In this document: positions 27,478 to 40,914 of the stretch, piece by piece
Layout of the letters: every line of letters starts with the position of its first letter
Position numbering within the stretch: the stretch's first letter is position 1
Source: Litomosoides sigmodontis
Taxonomy: Eukaryota; Nematoda; Chromadorea; Rhabditida; Onchocercidae
Assembly: GCA_963070105.1 (NCBI GenBank)
Contig: OY718804.1
Location: forward strand, 2,706,817 to 2,770,816
DNA length: 64,000 bases
Direction: 5' to 3'
Notes under the pieces: model-generated
The model's input: only the letters and a program-made list of their open reading frames with translations
Told to the model about the DNA's origin: nothing
The model's database searches: none
Position numbers and translations under genes: made by a program

Positions 27478-30400
27478 TTACTTCTTCAATGGTTTTCTCT
27501 TCCTCACGCTCCTTCTTAGCTGAACGCTTTCTCTCATCCCTTCTTCTTCGCGTTGTTCTGTGAAAAAGGCTCGCTTAAGGGAATTTAAATATACATGTTT
27601 TCAATGTTATATCGGTCCTTAATTTTCATATTTTCAGTGGCCCATGATTTCACATTGAGTGAAACTCTAATTCCATACTAACTGGAAGTCCCTATTACAC
27701 TGGAAAAAATGACTTACCACATACAAACTTTTTTACATCCCACTAAGTTTGATATTGCTGACGAAGAACTGCTAAATAAATGGAACTCGTACAAGCTATA
27801 TAATTAACTCACCGACAACCAACCCTTCTTCAACGTGTAATTGTTCAGTTACGTCCATAGCTTCAGTAATTAAATTTTTCATCTAAAAAACAATATAAAT
27901 TATCAATATGTCCTTAGAAATCGCAAAACATAAAAACGAGAATAAAAAAATAATTTGCCTCTGTAAAATGATAAATGCGGTGCAAAGTATGAGAAACTAA
28001 AAAAGGTGGAACAAACATGTGGGTGATAATTTATACCTGATTGCTTTCATGAATACCGCTTATTGATTGATTTCGATTGACAATTAAATCTGTCTGAAGA
28101 GGTATCTGGATGTCGAACCATTTTGCCCGAAAACCATTTTCTGTGAAAACAACACCCGACTTCCGATGAAAAGAAACAGCAAAAGAAACATAAGACTCCG
28201 AGCAACCTGATGCATCCTGAAATATTTGGGAAAATGCGTACTTCGAATACAACATCTAAGAAATTCCGTTTTAAGATCTCGAAAATAATAGATAACTTTT
28301 GAAAACACACAAGCCAAAGTTGACAACTGAAAATATAGGAGAAGGGAAGTAAAGATAAGAAAGAAATTCAAACCTCATGTATATAGATTGTGTCATCAAA
28401 AAGGCAACTCCTAAACAGCACAGTCTCCTCTTTGTTTAATTTACAAATTTTTAATAATCCGTAGAAACTACCACTACCATACCATTCAAAGTGCATGAGT
28501 CGGTAAGTAACTGAAGGCACATTTCTGCATTGGTCTAAATGAAATTGTGGGAGAATTTAAATAAAAAAATATGTGGAATGAACGGACGCTAAATATGAAT
28601 TTTATTGCCGTGAAATTCATTAAAAATAAATTGTAACCATAACTACTAATAATATATAATTGAAATCACCATGAAGATGCCAACTTACTTGATAAACTGA
28701 AGGAATTTTCAATCCTCGACAGCTTTGCTAAAGTTGGCGACTTTGGCTAAAAAATGGATTTCTAATGAAATGTTAATATATAAATTGCTGCTTCAGATGG
28801 GATTTTGCACTGAATGACAGAAGGATAAACAATCAGAGCACTGCGCTAATCTTATGCAAATTTACCCATAACATCGGCCATGATATTTTAAGTCCTTTTA
28901 CTCGGCAAAATAAGCTATCGATGATTATCAAAATTCAATTTATAAATTTCAAAATCTGGCTATCTCTATCAAAAATCCAAACTATACCATAACATTGTCG
29001 ACTCCCTTTGTGCTTTTTCCAATCTTCTGTAACTGTTGTTCATCCGAAGACAGCTTAATGCCATCAATTTTTACTTGAAAGCTCCTGCTCTCCGAATTTT
29101 CTGATAATATCGCTTTAACGTCCTTGCCAAAGCTAGCCACATTTTTTATATACCCTTTTGAATAGCTTATTTCGTACAGCACTTTGCTCGAGGCTCCGTA
29201 GATTATGTGACGAGAACCATTAACGCCAATGCACGATACCGAAAATGGCTCATCCACTATCGTTGACAGCCATCTTTGCTCTGGAAAAACTTTTAACATA
29301 AATATTCTTTTTAGGCTAGTTTACAGCTAATTATCAATATAGCATAATCGAAATTCTATTTAAAAGAAAGGTTGTGGTGCCTGTCTTCGGAAGCTATCAA
29401 ATAAATAAAGAGAATATGAAATCAATTAAATTGAAAATACATCAGATTATACACAAATTTATTAAGAAGTCCCTTTTTGAAAATTTTAATTTCTCAAAGA
29501 TTTAAACAATCACCATCATATGTACAGGTTGTGGATGCATTTTCATTAGGTAAAAATATCGCGAACTTTTCAAAACCTTCTGCATGACTCTGTTCCAGTA
29601 CTAAATTTGCCTTCTGAAATACAAGAGGTAAAGATTACAATTGATTTCGTCTAAAATACCACCAAAAAAGAAAATGAAAAAATAATGACTTGCTAATTAG
29701 TAAAGCATATGAATAAAAAATCATTTCCCTCAAATTAAAAATCCGTAATTTTCTAACGACGAATTTTCAAACTGGATCAACGGAAATTCTAAAATACTTG
29801 GTTAGGCAAGTAATATTTTCTTGCAATAAGCTACTCCATCAGATCCGTAATTTTAGGTTATCATTTAGCATAACTGTTTTGATATTTTTATACTTATAAT
29901 TTAAGCATGAAAATTACCGCTGTGACCGCCGCAGTGAAATTTTTCAAAAATATATCTTGTATAATTTGTAAGACATCAAAACAACTCGTAATGCTATCAG
30001 CTAAAGTTCTGGAAGACCGCTGCTCAGATAAAAGATTCCAAGAATTGCTTCGAACATCCAAATGATATTTAAGAGGTTTTTGGCGGTGAAAATACTGAAG
30101 AACCTGAAAAATACATAAATGAAACATTTATATAAAGCATAAATGAAACACACTTATATAAAATGAAGGCCAATTTTGAAGAACGTGGAAGAAAACATAC
30201 TTTATCAAACGAATAATTTTGGAAGGTGTTGACCATCGATTCATTTCCTTCCGGTGCATTTCCGTTCTTTGCAATTGTTGTCTGCTTAATATACTGAAAA
30301 ATAATCGGATTTATATGCGACGCTAACAAAATAAGTAGAAAAACTGCTCGTAACATAAGTCTATTTACTTCAATAATTAATTGCAAATCAAATTTCATTT

Positions 30401-33400
30401 TGGCAGCCGGACGTTTGTTCCTTGCCGTAAATGGTGGCGTTTGTGATAACCAACTGGTGAAACTGACTAAATCTTTCCTAAAATGAGAGCCATCATTGTC
30501 TAAAAATTTTGGACTTTTCATGTTTTTAAAATCTCGCTGTTTTGTTAATTTTCAACAACCATACACTTTTTAATATTTTACTATCTAGTAATTTATTCTC
30601 ATGAAGTTGAAAAAATAGCCATATTTTTTATTCTGATCCTTCACGAAGTGAACTATTTTCCCCTTGATTTTGACTGAAAGTTCAAAAATAAACCTATTAC
30701 GCGTAGCTACGAGATGCATTTCATTAATTTTATTAATAATATCTTCCGCCAGATTCTGGAAACTCTTAAGTTCTTGTAATGAAGATTCTTCATTTTCTTC
30801 AGCATATTTGCCATAAGGATATACATCAACATCGAATAGACGTTTCGGCAAAAGCTTTTCACTAAAATGGCAACCTCTGATCTCTGCTTTTACAAGTAAT
30901 TCATGAAAAAATTTTCGTGCCACCTTCAAAAGTCAAAAAAATGGCAAAATTTAGCACATAACGCACTTCGCAAATAACTTACGTTCTACAACTGTACAAT
31001 GCGCACCGCGCCTCGATAAATAACTGCTTCATATTGTGTTGTAGTGCCTCTGCACCGGGAAGGAGCTCTCTACCAATACTTTCAATTATGTCACTGAAAC
31101 TCCAAAACTAAATTATTCATCCTGTTATTTGTTCTAAAATGTCCCAGTTATAATCAGAGCCACTAAGCACAATTAAATCATTTTTTAAATACTTATTTTA
31201 TTTGTAAATACTACTTTAAACTAAAGGATTTGTAAAAAAAATCCTTCAGTTCCCGCAAAATAAGCGAACGCGCAATCAATTTTGCATATAAGCAAATTAA
31301 GGGAGTATTCCGGACTCATCAACAAGAATTCGAGAAAAATCCAAACTGATACTAAGAAGATACTAACCCAAAACCTTTATTTGTCCAATCAGTCATTTTC
31401 TTCCACTCTGTTGGTTTTAGTACATTGCGATAAAAGCTCACGAGCTCCGGACTTGTTTGCCCCGTCAAAATCATATTGATAAAATATTCTCCGAGACAAC
31501 AATTTGAAGTATTTTCTTCTCCAAAAGAAGAGAATTTTTCAATAAATTCCTAAAAAAAAGATGTGTCTTTTAGAAAAACCATTTCAACAACTTTTCACAT
31601 GACTCAGAAGATTACCTGTTGCAAACAACAACATGTTAAAGGCAATGACTAGGATTATCAAAACACAGTAGCTTTAAAGAAATTCTGCTTATTAAAATTA
31701 TTCAAGTGTCAAATGAAATACAATGACAAAATGAATTTTTGTAACCTTCGACTGATCCTCCCAATCGACAATTGCTCGAGCAAATGCTTCAGAAATAAAA
31801 CATACACAAAAAACTAATTTCAGCCACCTACAATAGAGAATGAAAAATGAAAATTTCAAACAAAAATTAAAGCTAGCAATTTATCACTTCAAAAAATTTT
31901 TTTAGTAATACATGAATGTAAGGACTTTTTCAGGCAATATAAAGGTGAAGAATGATAGTTTATGAAGATAACCAGGAATAAAGAGTAACAATGACAGCAA
32001 TACTTCCAAAAACAAACCTGCGAGCAATGGTCCATATCAGGCCGTTTTTTAGATAACCTAAACTATCGATATCGAAACTAATCACCTGAGTATTCATTCC
32101 TGAACTGCTTGCTGAAAAAATGCCTGCATGTATGAGGAAGTAAACTTTAATTCTTACCGCTCTGAAGCAAAAAATAACAATAATATCTGCTTCACGTATA
32201 GCTAGAATATTTTATGAAAATGTTCGGTCCTTTAGAATTTTTTTCTTTAAAATTGACATTAGTTTGATTATGAACATTATCATATGAGCAAATCTTACCT
32301 GGGTTGAGCTGGCCTCTACTGGAATATACCACAATCAACTGATCTCGCTTAGATGAATAAAACATATCACCCACTGTTATCGAATACGGATCACAATTGC
32401 CTAAACATTGCATGGATCTACCAAAATCAGAGCTTTATAATTTTCATAACCATCTGTATGACAAGTACAAAATGTGAAATGCACAATTTATTTATGAAAG
32501 CTAAAAAAATGGGTTGAAGTTTTCACTGTAGAAAAACGTACCAAATAAGTGGAATGGTGGTTCGACAGAGGCAATAGGAAGAACACCTGCTGCCAAAATA
32601 ATTACAGAATTATCTACATTAAGCGCGAACAATAATGTTCCAAGGACGCTGAGATTGCTGCTGTCGCAGAATGCTTTCATCGCCCTCAGCTGATTCAATT
32701 CTTCTGATTTGTCATTCAAACTTTCGTTTTCTGACAAGTCTCCAAGCTGGAAACAAGCATTCTTTCAAATGTTTTTATACAGCGTTCAATGCACCATCGA
32801 TATAAATTAACCTATATTCTACTCCTTCTAAAGGACAATTAAATATCGCTTTTACGGCAATTTTTTAAAAACTTGCAAATCTCAAAAATTGAAGGTGGAT
32901 TTGATAATTCAACAAGTCGAGTGAGAAATTAATTTGACACGACAAACTCAAAAATTTAAGAATTGAATTGATAAAATTTCTACAAATAGTTAATTATATT
33001 TCAAATATGGTTCGTGCAAAATGAGAAACCAGAAACGCTTACTGCGCCGGAAAGTGCATCTTCATTTATTAGATTCATATTGAACTCTTGATTGAATCGT
33101 TGCCATCTCATGCGCGTTACACGAGTTTTCATTCTAAATTCAGTGTAAATCACTACCATTCCAAATGCAAAAAAATATTCCTGAGCACTAAAGGCAACTA
33201 TTTTCCAACTAGATTTTTTTAACTAAAATTGATATAGCACAGCAGCAATTAAATAAAACAAATAAACCAAATAAATAAGCCTGAATGTACAAATAAATAA
33301 ACCCATATACCTGACAGTAAATCTGACGATTCCCTTCTCAGCATCCAACAGATGAATACAACCGTCACTAAAAGCTGTCGCAAGAATCTGAAATTAGTAC

Positions 33401-34065
33401 ATTATTATAGAAGCAAAAAAAAAACCCCAGAATTACAAACCGAATTTCAAAACATGATGCTTACCTTGCCATCAGGACTCCAACACATCGTTTCCAATCG
33501 AATTTCACCTTCTGATTTAACTAGATCTAATAAGAGTGGTTTGACGTCATAGATATCTCTCTAGAAATAGTAGCAAAATAATCATGCAAATATGAGATCT
33601 CTTACTCAAGCTTTTAATGTCTAATCAAAAATTAAAATAAAACAATGAAATTTGTGCAACAAATAAAATTAAAAACACCAATTTTATCACCTTCCATCCA
33701 TGTCTCCAGTGCAAACGCCGTACGCATACTTCGCCCTTTTGCGAGGCTAACGTTAACAAATCAATGCTCGGATTCCACAAAGCCTGATGAACCTTAAAAT
33801 AAAATGCTTCTTGAACTACCTGCACTGATATCAAAAGAAATTAAAAGGAGCAATCATTCATTAGATGAAATACAAAGCACTTTTGTCAAGTTATTAAAAT
33901 TGTACGCAATGCTATAATGTTTGTTTTTAGCTAACTTTGATTTTAACAGCGTGATGTTCTAACGTACAAAAAAAAGATAACCTTGAATGGAGAGCGGCGA
34001 GTTAAAACTGTTTTACCCATCAAATCACTTGAAACATAGTGATTTGACATACAGATAGAATCCAT
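27478..34065 (-). CDS. emb-30: Anaphase-promoting complex subunit 4 (APC4; EMB-30 orthologue)
   Basis: APC4 is a scaffold subunit of the APC/C ubiquitin ligase that drives the metaphase-anaphase transition; the C. elegans gene is emb-30. The ATG at 34065-34063 has an AG acceptor 10 nt upstream. Exon 1 (33982-34065, 28 codons) joins VVQEAFYFKVHQALWNPS and LLTLASQKGEVCVRRLH, the first WD40 blade (human: 'FLVWSPKRDLIALANTAGEV'). Then come ETMCWSPDGK/ILATAFSDGCIHLLD and a propeller continuing to about 32.2 kb. The APC4 helical part follows: EFIEKFSSFGEEN, EYFINMILTGQTSPELVSFY (human 'LLWGKASAELQTLLMNQL') and SIGRELLPGAEALQHNMKQL. The C-terminal half spans many short exons to about 27.8 kb (TEAMDVTEQLHVEEGL). 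The last exon runs from the CACAG acceptor near 27555 and, in the frame matching the preceding phase-1 donor, ends in a basic RKRKPLKK tail with stop TAA at 27478-27480. Exons in the 28-30 kb part are less certain. Confidence 0.85.
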
Positions 34066-35531
34066 GGTTTCTCTCCTGCAATAATAAAGGCACTTAATGT
34101 AAGTGGTAAGTAATCTAACGTAACGCAGTACAAACGACACAAATATATTTAATACAATTTTAAATTTGGAAAATAACGATTTTAAATTTTCAACTTTTAA
34201 TTCGAGAAACAGTGCTGTAATTAATGCTATCAACGATTCACACATCAAAGAAACGGAGTAGCGATCAGCACGGCGGTATCGTACAATTTCCACAATCTGT
34301 GGTGCTACTGCTAATGCTAATTGCTATGTGTTATTTCCTTGCACTGTTTTGCAAATACTAATCCCATCATCAGCTACCTATTACATCCATCTCCTACATT
34401 CAGGTTTTTAAGAGAACCTGGAAGAGTAATTTAGGAGGGGTGAAAGAATAAAAGGTATCGGAAAGAGAAGACGACGTGTAAATCACTCACGATAACATGC
34501 AAAGTTTTATTAACAATCAATTTGTGTAACTTATATGATTGCGTGCTAGGAAGAAGAAAAACAACAATTACCAAATCAGTGCTATCTCACGAGACCTCAA
34601 ATGTTATATTTGTCACTTACTCTATAACCTGGTGATGACACGTACTGATTCCCTGCAGTCACCTACTTAATTTATTTACTATCATTTAGTGAAAAGTTTA
34701 CAGATAGCAGTAACTTTTGCCTACGGTAATGTCAGAGCAACACATAAACGGTGTTACTGATAACGACAAAGTAGGCATGTGATACAGGTTGATGGTACAC
34801 GAGTAACAGGAAGGCATGCTCTTACGCTATCGTTTCAAACTCTCTTTCAATGAAACATAGTAATGCGCTCATGCTTGTTTGGTTGCATGACATTCTGAAT
34901 TTGCAGAGGGTAATTTTTGAATCGACGATTTTTTCCTGAAAATTTTTCCGTTTTTTTTTATGGAGTTAAAAAGATCCTCACTTCTTCTATTAATTCTATA
35001 CAAAAAATTTTTCCGCATGAAGTCACCACTATTGTCTATCATATCGAGTCGTTTTGAGTGACAATTTCTGATTCGAAAATGAAAATTTCTAATTCGTTTG
35101 AAAACAGCATTATCTTTTTGAAGCTATATTTTTGTTCGATTGTTTATTTGTTTATAAATCGTAGAAATTTTCGACATAAACAATTCAACAGAGTATGTCT
35201 CTCAACAGAACTATGCAGTTGAATTTTAAGCAGTTTTACAGCGTGCAATATGCCCTTCATCACTGCGTCACAATTCAATCTTATGGTGTGGATGAATTGG
35301 TGTATAGACTGGAAGCTTCAAGCAAAAACAAATTTTAGCAAATTAACAAATTTAGCAAAACAACAAGTAAAATTCCAAATTTCTGAGATGTATTAATGCA
35401 CTTGCAGCCACATTCCATGCATTTGAAAAATAAATTTACTTTACAATTTCGCAGCACCAATCATAACATAGAAGCATTATAAAGTTTAATGTCATGAAGT
35501 CCGAATTTCAGTTATTTGATCTCTCATGATT
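34066..35531. other. Intergenic region, no gene seen
   Basis: Lies between the APC4 start and the PIR-1 stop, both on minus. A trans-splice-like acceptor AG lies 10 nt upstream of the APC4 ATG. The open stretch reaching 34293 on minus is this 5' flank read through and is not judged coding. No other structure seen. Confidence 0.5.
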
Positions 35532-38500
35532 TTATGATGTGCCAAATTTTTCCTTCTGCATTTCATTGATTTTCCAGAAATTGCCTGTCTTCATCAACTC
35601 AAACTGTTTTTGCAACCTTAATCTTCTTTCCCTCCTTTTCTTTGACTTTGAAATTTCGATTTCAGGTTCATCACCTATACCCATTGTTTGCATATCCTGG
35701 AAAATAAGGATCAATTTATTTAACAAAAACCAGTTCGTAAATAGAACAAATATCTGCATATCCACATCCCGTCTAAATCTCACCTGCTCAGCGCTGAGAT
35801 CATCATCTTCCTCCTCTTCTCCAGTACCCGTACTACCGATAAATGGACTATTTTCAGCAGAAAGGTGTAATGATGTCTGTGGTTGTTGCTGCACTTCTGC
35901 AACACCTGCAGCTACTTCCATCCCAAAGTTTATCGATGTTTCATGAAGTGAATTCAATGATGACTGGTGTTGCTGTAATGAACAAAACTTGAGGGTAGAT
36001 AGAGGGCAAAAAACTTCCCAAAAAAAGGTTATTTATTTATAACACATCCTTGAATATCCGAACTGAATACTACAGTGTAACATTAACAATGAAAGACTCC
36101 GACAGTACCTCAAATGCAATTGCCATTTGATTGAGAACAGCTTCCATATCAGTTGTATTATTTTCTTCACCTGAACCGTTCTCATTTTTTCTCCTTTTTT
36201 TGTGTTTATTTCGCTTCTTTAACATTTTTTGCACGTCCGACTCATCACTTGAAATTACTTCTTCGATATGCTTATGTCTTCTAAAAGTGTTATCACTTTT
36301 AGAAGTTTTAATTCTGACTTTCTATTGTGAGGATTATAAATAAAAGATATACAAGTCTTAAGTGGAAGCTGATGAATAAAAGCATAAGTTGAGGGCAAAT
36401 GCTTACTTTTTTGACCGTCTTTCTTTAGCGGCTCTATGCAATGCCTGCACGTAAGAACCACGTTCAATTGGATAGCCACGAGTCCTTTCGAAAGCTAAAG
36501 AGAGACTTTCTTAGGTTGAAATTTTCAAACACGACATACATATATGCATATATTTATGTGTATATATATACTTAAATCCTTATAATTACCATCAATAGCA
36601 TCATGTGAAGACCACCCCAAACGATCAATTAAAAATCGACATATTAGATAACCGCTCCGATTCACACCATTTGTACAATGGACGCCGATCATCATCTCTG
36701 AAATTTTTATTTATAAAGTACAAAAATTAATGTTAAGGAAAACTACGATGGGTGCGAGAAAGAATAACTACCAGACATATGAACATAAGCAGCAGTATCG
36801 GGAAACGTCAATCCAGTTTCAACGTTGGAGAACGACAAAACTACTCCCAATCGATCGTACAGATACCAAATTAAACAGGAATTTCTAAGTAATATTAAAT
36901 TTTTGGCCAGTGCTTGTTTCCCATTCTCTCCTTAAACATAAGAAGTACCGTTATTAGCATTCAATTCCAGAAAATTGTCCACGATGGCACTGAATGCATC
37001 CACGAGATCATCTCTTTCAATAAAACCTCGACCAGGACAGTTGATTTTTTCATATAAAATACACATTCCTTCGATATCACTGCGTTCATAGTAACGATCC
37101 GTATCTGTCAAATCGATGATAAGACCAACCTGAATCCCTCTTTCACCCAACTGAAAGAAAATTTTGTGATTTCTTCGGCCGAGAGAAGGGAAACAGGAAA
37201 AGCTTCAGCGTTGCAGGCATGATAAAAACAGCATACTAAAAAAATAAACAGACTGAATAAAAAATCCCATAAAATTGCGAATTAGTTGTCACATCGGAAT
37301 TTAAAAATTCAAACACAAATTCATATGGTATTATAAAATAGTCCCTTTACAAAATGAAATGCAACACCTCCAAGATTATTCAAATTATCATTGTTAAATC
37401 AACTTACTTTCTGCAGAAGGTTCAAAGTGGTGAATCGTTTCTCCTTCGGTATTTTCGTTGATAATGCCATGCTGAGGGGTGTTTTGAAAACTAAAAATCG
37501 TGTGTTTGGTATTGGTAGACCAACTGGTTCGTAGCGTGACCATCTAAAAGAAAATTTTTTGAAAGGTTTTACACTATTCAAAAGAACCAAATTCCTGAAA
37601 AAAATTTTTACATATACCATTTTTATTACAATGGAAAGACGTCAACAGAAGTGGAGTGGAGAAAGTGGCCTTTTTCCTAAATCCATCATCTACTAGCGAA
37701 TTTTGCTCCTTCGCGTACCATTCACTTCCAACTAACATAAGCAAGCCCTTGCGAAAATTAGTATTTACACACCACAGAAGTGTACCAAATTCCAGCCCTA
37801 ATGCTTTCACTAAGATTCTTGCTAAGTTATAAAAGACTTGCGCTCATAATAGTAAAAATAAAAGCAATAAAAAGTGGAGAACATTAACTCGTCAAAGCCA
37901 ATATATATGAGTCGAAGAAGAAAACGACTTTTGAGTAAACAGTCATTTATTGAAAATACTTTTGAAAAGTGAACAGAAAGTGGTATTTTTATGCGTAATA
38001 ATCCCAAAAGCCTTGAACTTGATTGCAGAAAGTAACGTATTTGACTGCGGAAATACTGCAGAAAGCAACGTATTTATATTATCCTACCAGCCACACATTT
38101 ATTACACTGCAATGCAATACCTTCTGTTCGTGCCGTTATATTCAAGGAATCAAATTAAAGCTCTAACTTCATTTGCAGAAAAGCAAAGATGACATAATCG
38201 GTACGTTCAACAACTGGTTATCCTCATTTCATATAAATCAATTGCTAACAGACAAAAATGGTAACTACCATTCATCATCATTATTTACTTCAGTACAAGC
38301 TTCATTACTCTTTAAATTTCTTCTCTCCATTCTATCAAAGCTGTCTGTTAACATAATTACTATGCAAGCATGAATCAGTGCTCATTTTCTAGAAAACATT
38401 TGAGATGCAGCAACCAATCAAATTTTTCTTGTTACGTAATGAGCACTTAAGAACGACACATATGTTCCTCTAAAAATAATGTTCATAAATTCAATTAAAA

Positions 38501-38605
38501 GAGCAAATTCATCTCTAAAATTATGAAAATGAGCGTAAACAATAATAATTATAATGTGAAAGAAAAATCTCACTGTTTTGGTACCACTCGACTGATTCGT
38601 CCCAT
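35532..38605 (-). CDS. pir-1: PIR-1 / DUSP11-type RNA 5'-polyphosphatase with C-terminal extension
   Basis: Cysteine phosphatase of the DUSP11/PIR1 group, which removes gamma and beta phosphates from RNA 5' ends; C. elegans PIR-1 acts with Dicer in small-RNA production. Eight exons in phase: 38574-38605, 37408-37543, 36949-37150, 36590-36697, 36407-36494, 36109-36280, 35784-35972 and 35532-35696, giving 363 residues. The domain starts WSRYEPVGLPIPNTRFLVFK, then IQVGLIIDLTDTDRYYE and KINCPG (C. elegans has 'KLNCPG'). The active site is HCTNGVNRSG with Cys at about residue 131 and Arg at about 137, an intact HCx5R loop. RGYPIERGSYVQALHRA closes the domain near residue 180. A roughly 175-residue tail follows: a lysine/arginine block (KKRNKHKKRRK), an acidic run (EEEEDDD) and a second basic helix (KSKKRRERRLRLQKQ). 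The first exon (10 codons) is short and so the least certain part. Confidence 0.9.
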
Positions 38606-39905
38606 TGTACACCCACACAATTTCGATAAATTGAACTCCCTTCCGTAGCACTCTAAACCCAGCAAATGCACTTCATAACACCATCTCTTCGCCAAATTTT
38701 AACGGTAATAGTTGCATTGTGAAACATCACTCGTCTCCTTCTTATTCGAGCATCTACTTGATGTCTGCAAATGTTGCACTGCACACGATCATCATCAGCC
38801 AACACATGGCGCAATTAGCACATTTTGCTAATTTCAGTGCATTCCGTATAAGCGAATCGAAATCTGACGTTGTAAGTTTCGTATTAAAGATTCACTGATC
38901 ACTCATAATTATAATGGTTATCATTTTATTATTGATTAAAACCAATGTTCATCCTATTTATTCTCCTACGAATTTCAAATATCAACTACAGTTCTGCGTA
39001 TCAACAACACTCTGAACATTTGCGCATTCTTAGTGTAATCGAGCACAAATTAATTTAAATTAAAATTCGAAAGATGATGTAGTATGGATGATATCACGGT
39101 ACGAGCTGATCAGTGATAACGATGAAATTAGGAGATATTAGCCACATTTATTTCCATCATCAAAATTCAATAATGTGAAGTCAAATTTATGCGATATACA
39201 AAAAAGTAATAAAGGAAATTGCATAAATTGTAATCGACTGATTTACTTATCCTATCAATTTCTTCGATTCGCTGGTTGAATTCGATTCAGCTTAATTACT
39301 ACCACTCTTTCTCATCGATCAACTTACCACACTTTACTACCAAATGCGCTATTTTACTGGCTGAAAGAACATTAAACTGTAGTAAACTGGAACTTCATGA
39401 AACTGGAAATTGAAAATGCTCCTGAGAAATGGAAGTGATGATGATATTCACCGCTATCAATTATGACGATCGACTGACTACTCTATCAAGTAAGCAATTA
39501 TGTAAATTTATTCCTCCATTGACTTCATTATTTTTGAAGTATTTGCTAAAATTAACTTGAACAGGCATCGGTGATGTAAATTTGAGCAGTCTCTCTAACT
39601 TATCGGTTCAACGATCACTCTAACTTATGAAGTAATCAATTGAGCGATCTACGACAGTTACTACTATTAGTGATGGGAGTTCAGTGTTTTGCTGACTTTC
39701 GTAATCGATAATTGCAATGCAATCATCAAGTAGCATTGGAAAGTAAGCAGAAAGGAACTTGAAATACTTTCAAGTAGTCTTTTTGCTCTTTTTTTTCTTT
39801 TTAAATTATTAGCTTCAAAATGCAATGATGTGAAGTGAAGTACGGTAGCAAAATGCTAGGGTATTAAATTGTAAAATTAAAAAAAATTAAAAAAAAACGA
39901 AAATT
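38606..39905. other. Intergenic region, no gene seen
   Basis: Upstream flank of PIR-1 and 3' flank of the small membrane-protein gene at 39906-40914. AT-rich; scattered short frames without linked splice sites. Nothing else supported. Confidence 0.5.
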
Positions 39906-40914
39906 TCAGTTAAGTCTAAATGTAAAATTCACTTCTTTCTGTTCATTTTCATCCTTCTTTTGCTCACTTTTTTCTAACAACTGTTTTGTTTGAGTTGAAT
40001 TCGCCATCTCTGTAATTAAACTATCATCACAGACACATCATGTGCTAGTGGAATTTCCCTTTCTTTTCTCATTTCTATCAAAAATTGTTTAAATTTAACT
40101 TTAAAAAAGAAATAAATGAGAAATTTAAAGGAAAATTTTTAATAGAAAAAAAAATATGCTATTATCAATTTCACTTTTAAAATTTACAAATTTTTTCTTA
40201 AATAACATCACACCGTTTACCTTGTGCTTCTTTGCTTCTTACGGATAATTTCTTATCATCGGTCTTCTCAGATTCTGTCAGTTTGCGATTTGATTTTGAC
40301 ACTTTATTCTCCGCTCCATTTTTATTACTGTCCATCATCACTTCATGTAATCCATTCCCATCTGCTACTACGACTCGTCCACTCTCTTCAGCTTCTTTTA
40401 CATTCTAAATTTTTGTGGAAAACGGAAAAAAAAAATTCATTGAAAAATTTTTTTTGTTTTAAAAATTTCACAAATTTTAATTTTTTTTTTCTTTTCGTTA
40501 CACAAATAATACGTGTAAATGTGATGGCATTTCAATATCCGTTTCACCATCCCTATTGAAGACGCTAATTTTTGAGTTTTCGCCCAGCGATGGTTGTGTT
40601 ACATCAACTGTTAACGCTGAAATTTTTCCGCTATTTGAATTTAATTTAAAAATAATGCAATAATTATCATTTTACTTATTAGAAAAATTTTTTAAATTTT
40701 AGGGAAAGTGGAAAATTTTTTATGTAAACACGTTAGGAAAAACAAATTTTATTCAAATTAACTTTTTTTTTTCTTGAAATTCAATTACAGTCAAATTTTA
40801 GCTCAATAAACCTTTCTTTCTGGAACAATCGATGATAACCGTCATAACACTAACTGTAACAACGATCACAAGATGTATCGTTACTATTAATGCTTCATCC
40901 AGGATAGCATGCAT
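39906..40914 (-). CDS. Small predicted single-pass membrane protein, unrecognised (164 aa)
   Basis: Four short exons with exact phase agreement: 40812-40914, 40513-40616, 40221-40404 and 39906-40009, with GT donors and AG acceptors; total 495 nt including stop TGA. An AG acceptor lies 7 nt before the ATG. The product begins MHAILDEALIVTIHLVIVV, continuing TVSVMTVIIDCSRKK: a short acidic N-terminus, one strongly hydrophobic segment (about residues 8-28) and a basic stop-transfer motif. This suggests a single-pass protein with most of its chain in the cytoplasm. The remaining 130 residues are hydrophilic, rich in Lys, Glu, Ser and Asn (for example KTDDKKLSVRSKEAQ), probably disordered. No known family recognised. 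No exon is long enough to stand out as an ORF; the plus-strand open frame at 40224-40559 is largely the antisense of exon 3. Gene model inferred from splice logic only. Confidence 0.7.

Noticed and set aside
28031..28371. Three overlapping minus-strand open frames
   Set aside because: At most one frame can be the APC4 exon here; the others are out-of-phase readings, so they are not separate genes.
35539..35946. Plus-strand 135-residue open frame
   Set aside because: Antisense shadow of the last two PIR-1 exons.
40224..40559. Plus-strand 111-residue open frame
   Set aside because: It overlaps, antisense, exons 2-3 of the minus-strand small membrane-protein gene; the minus strand has matching splice sites and phases.
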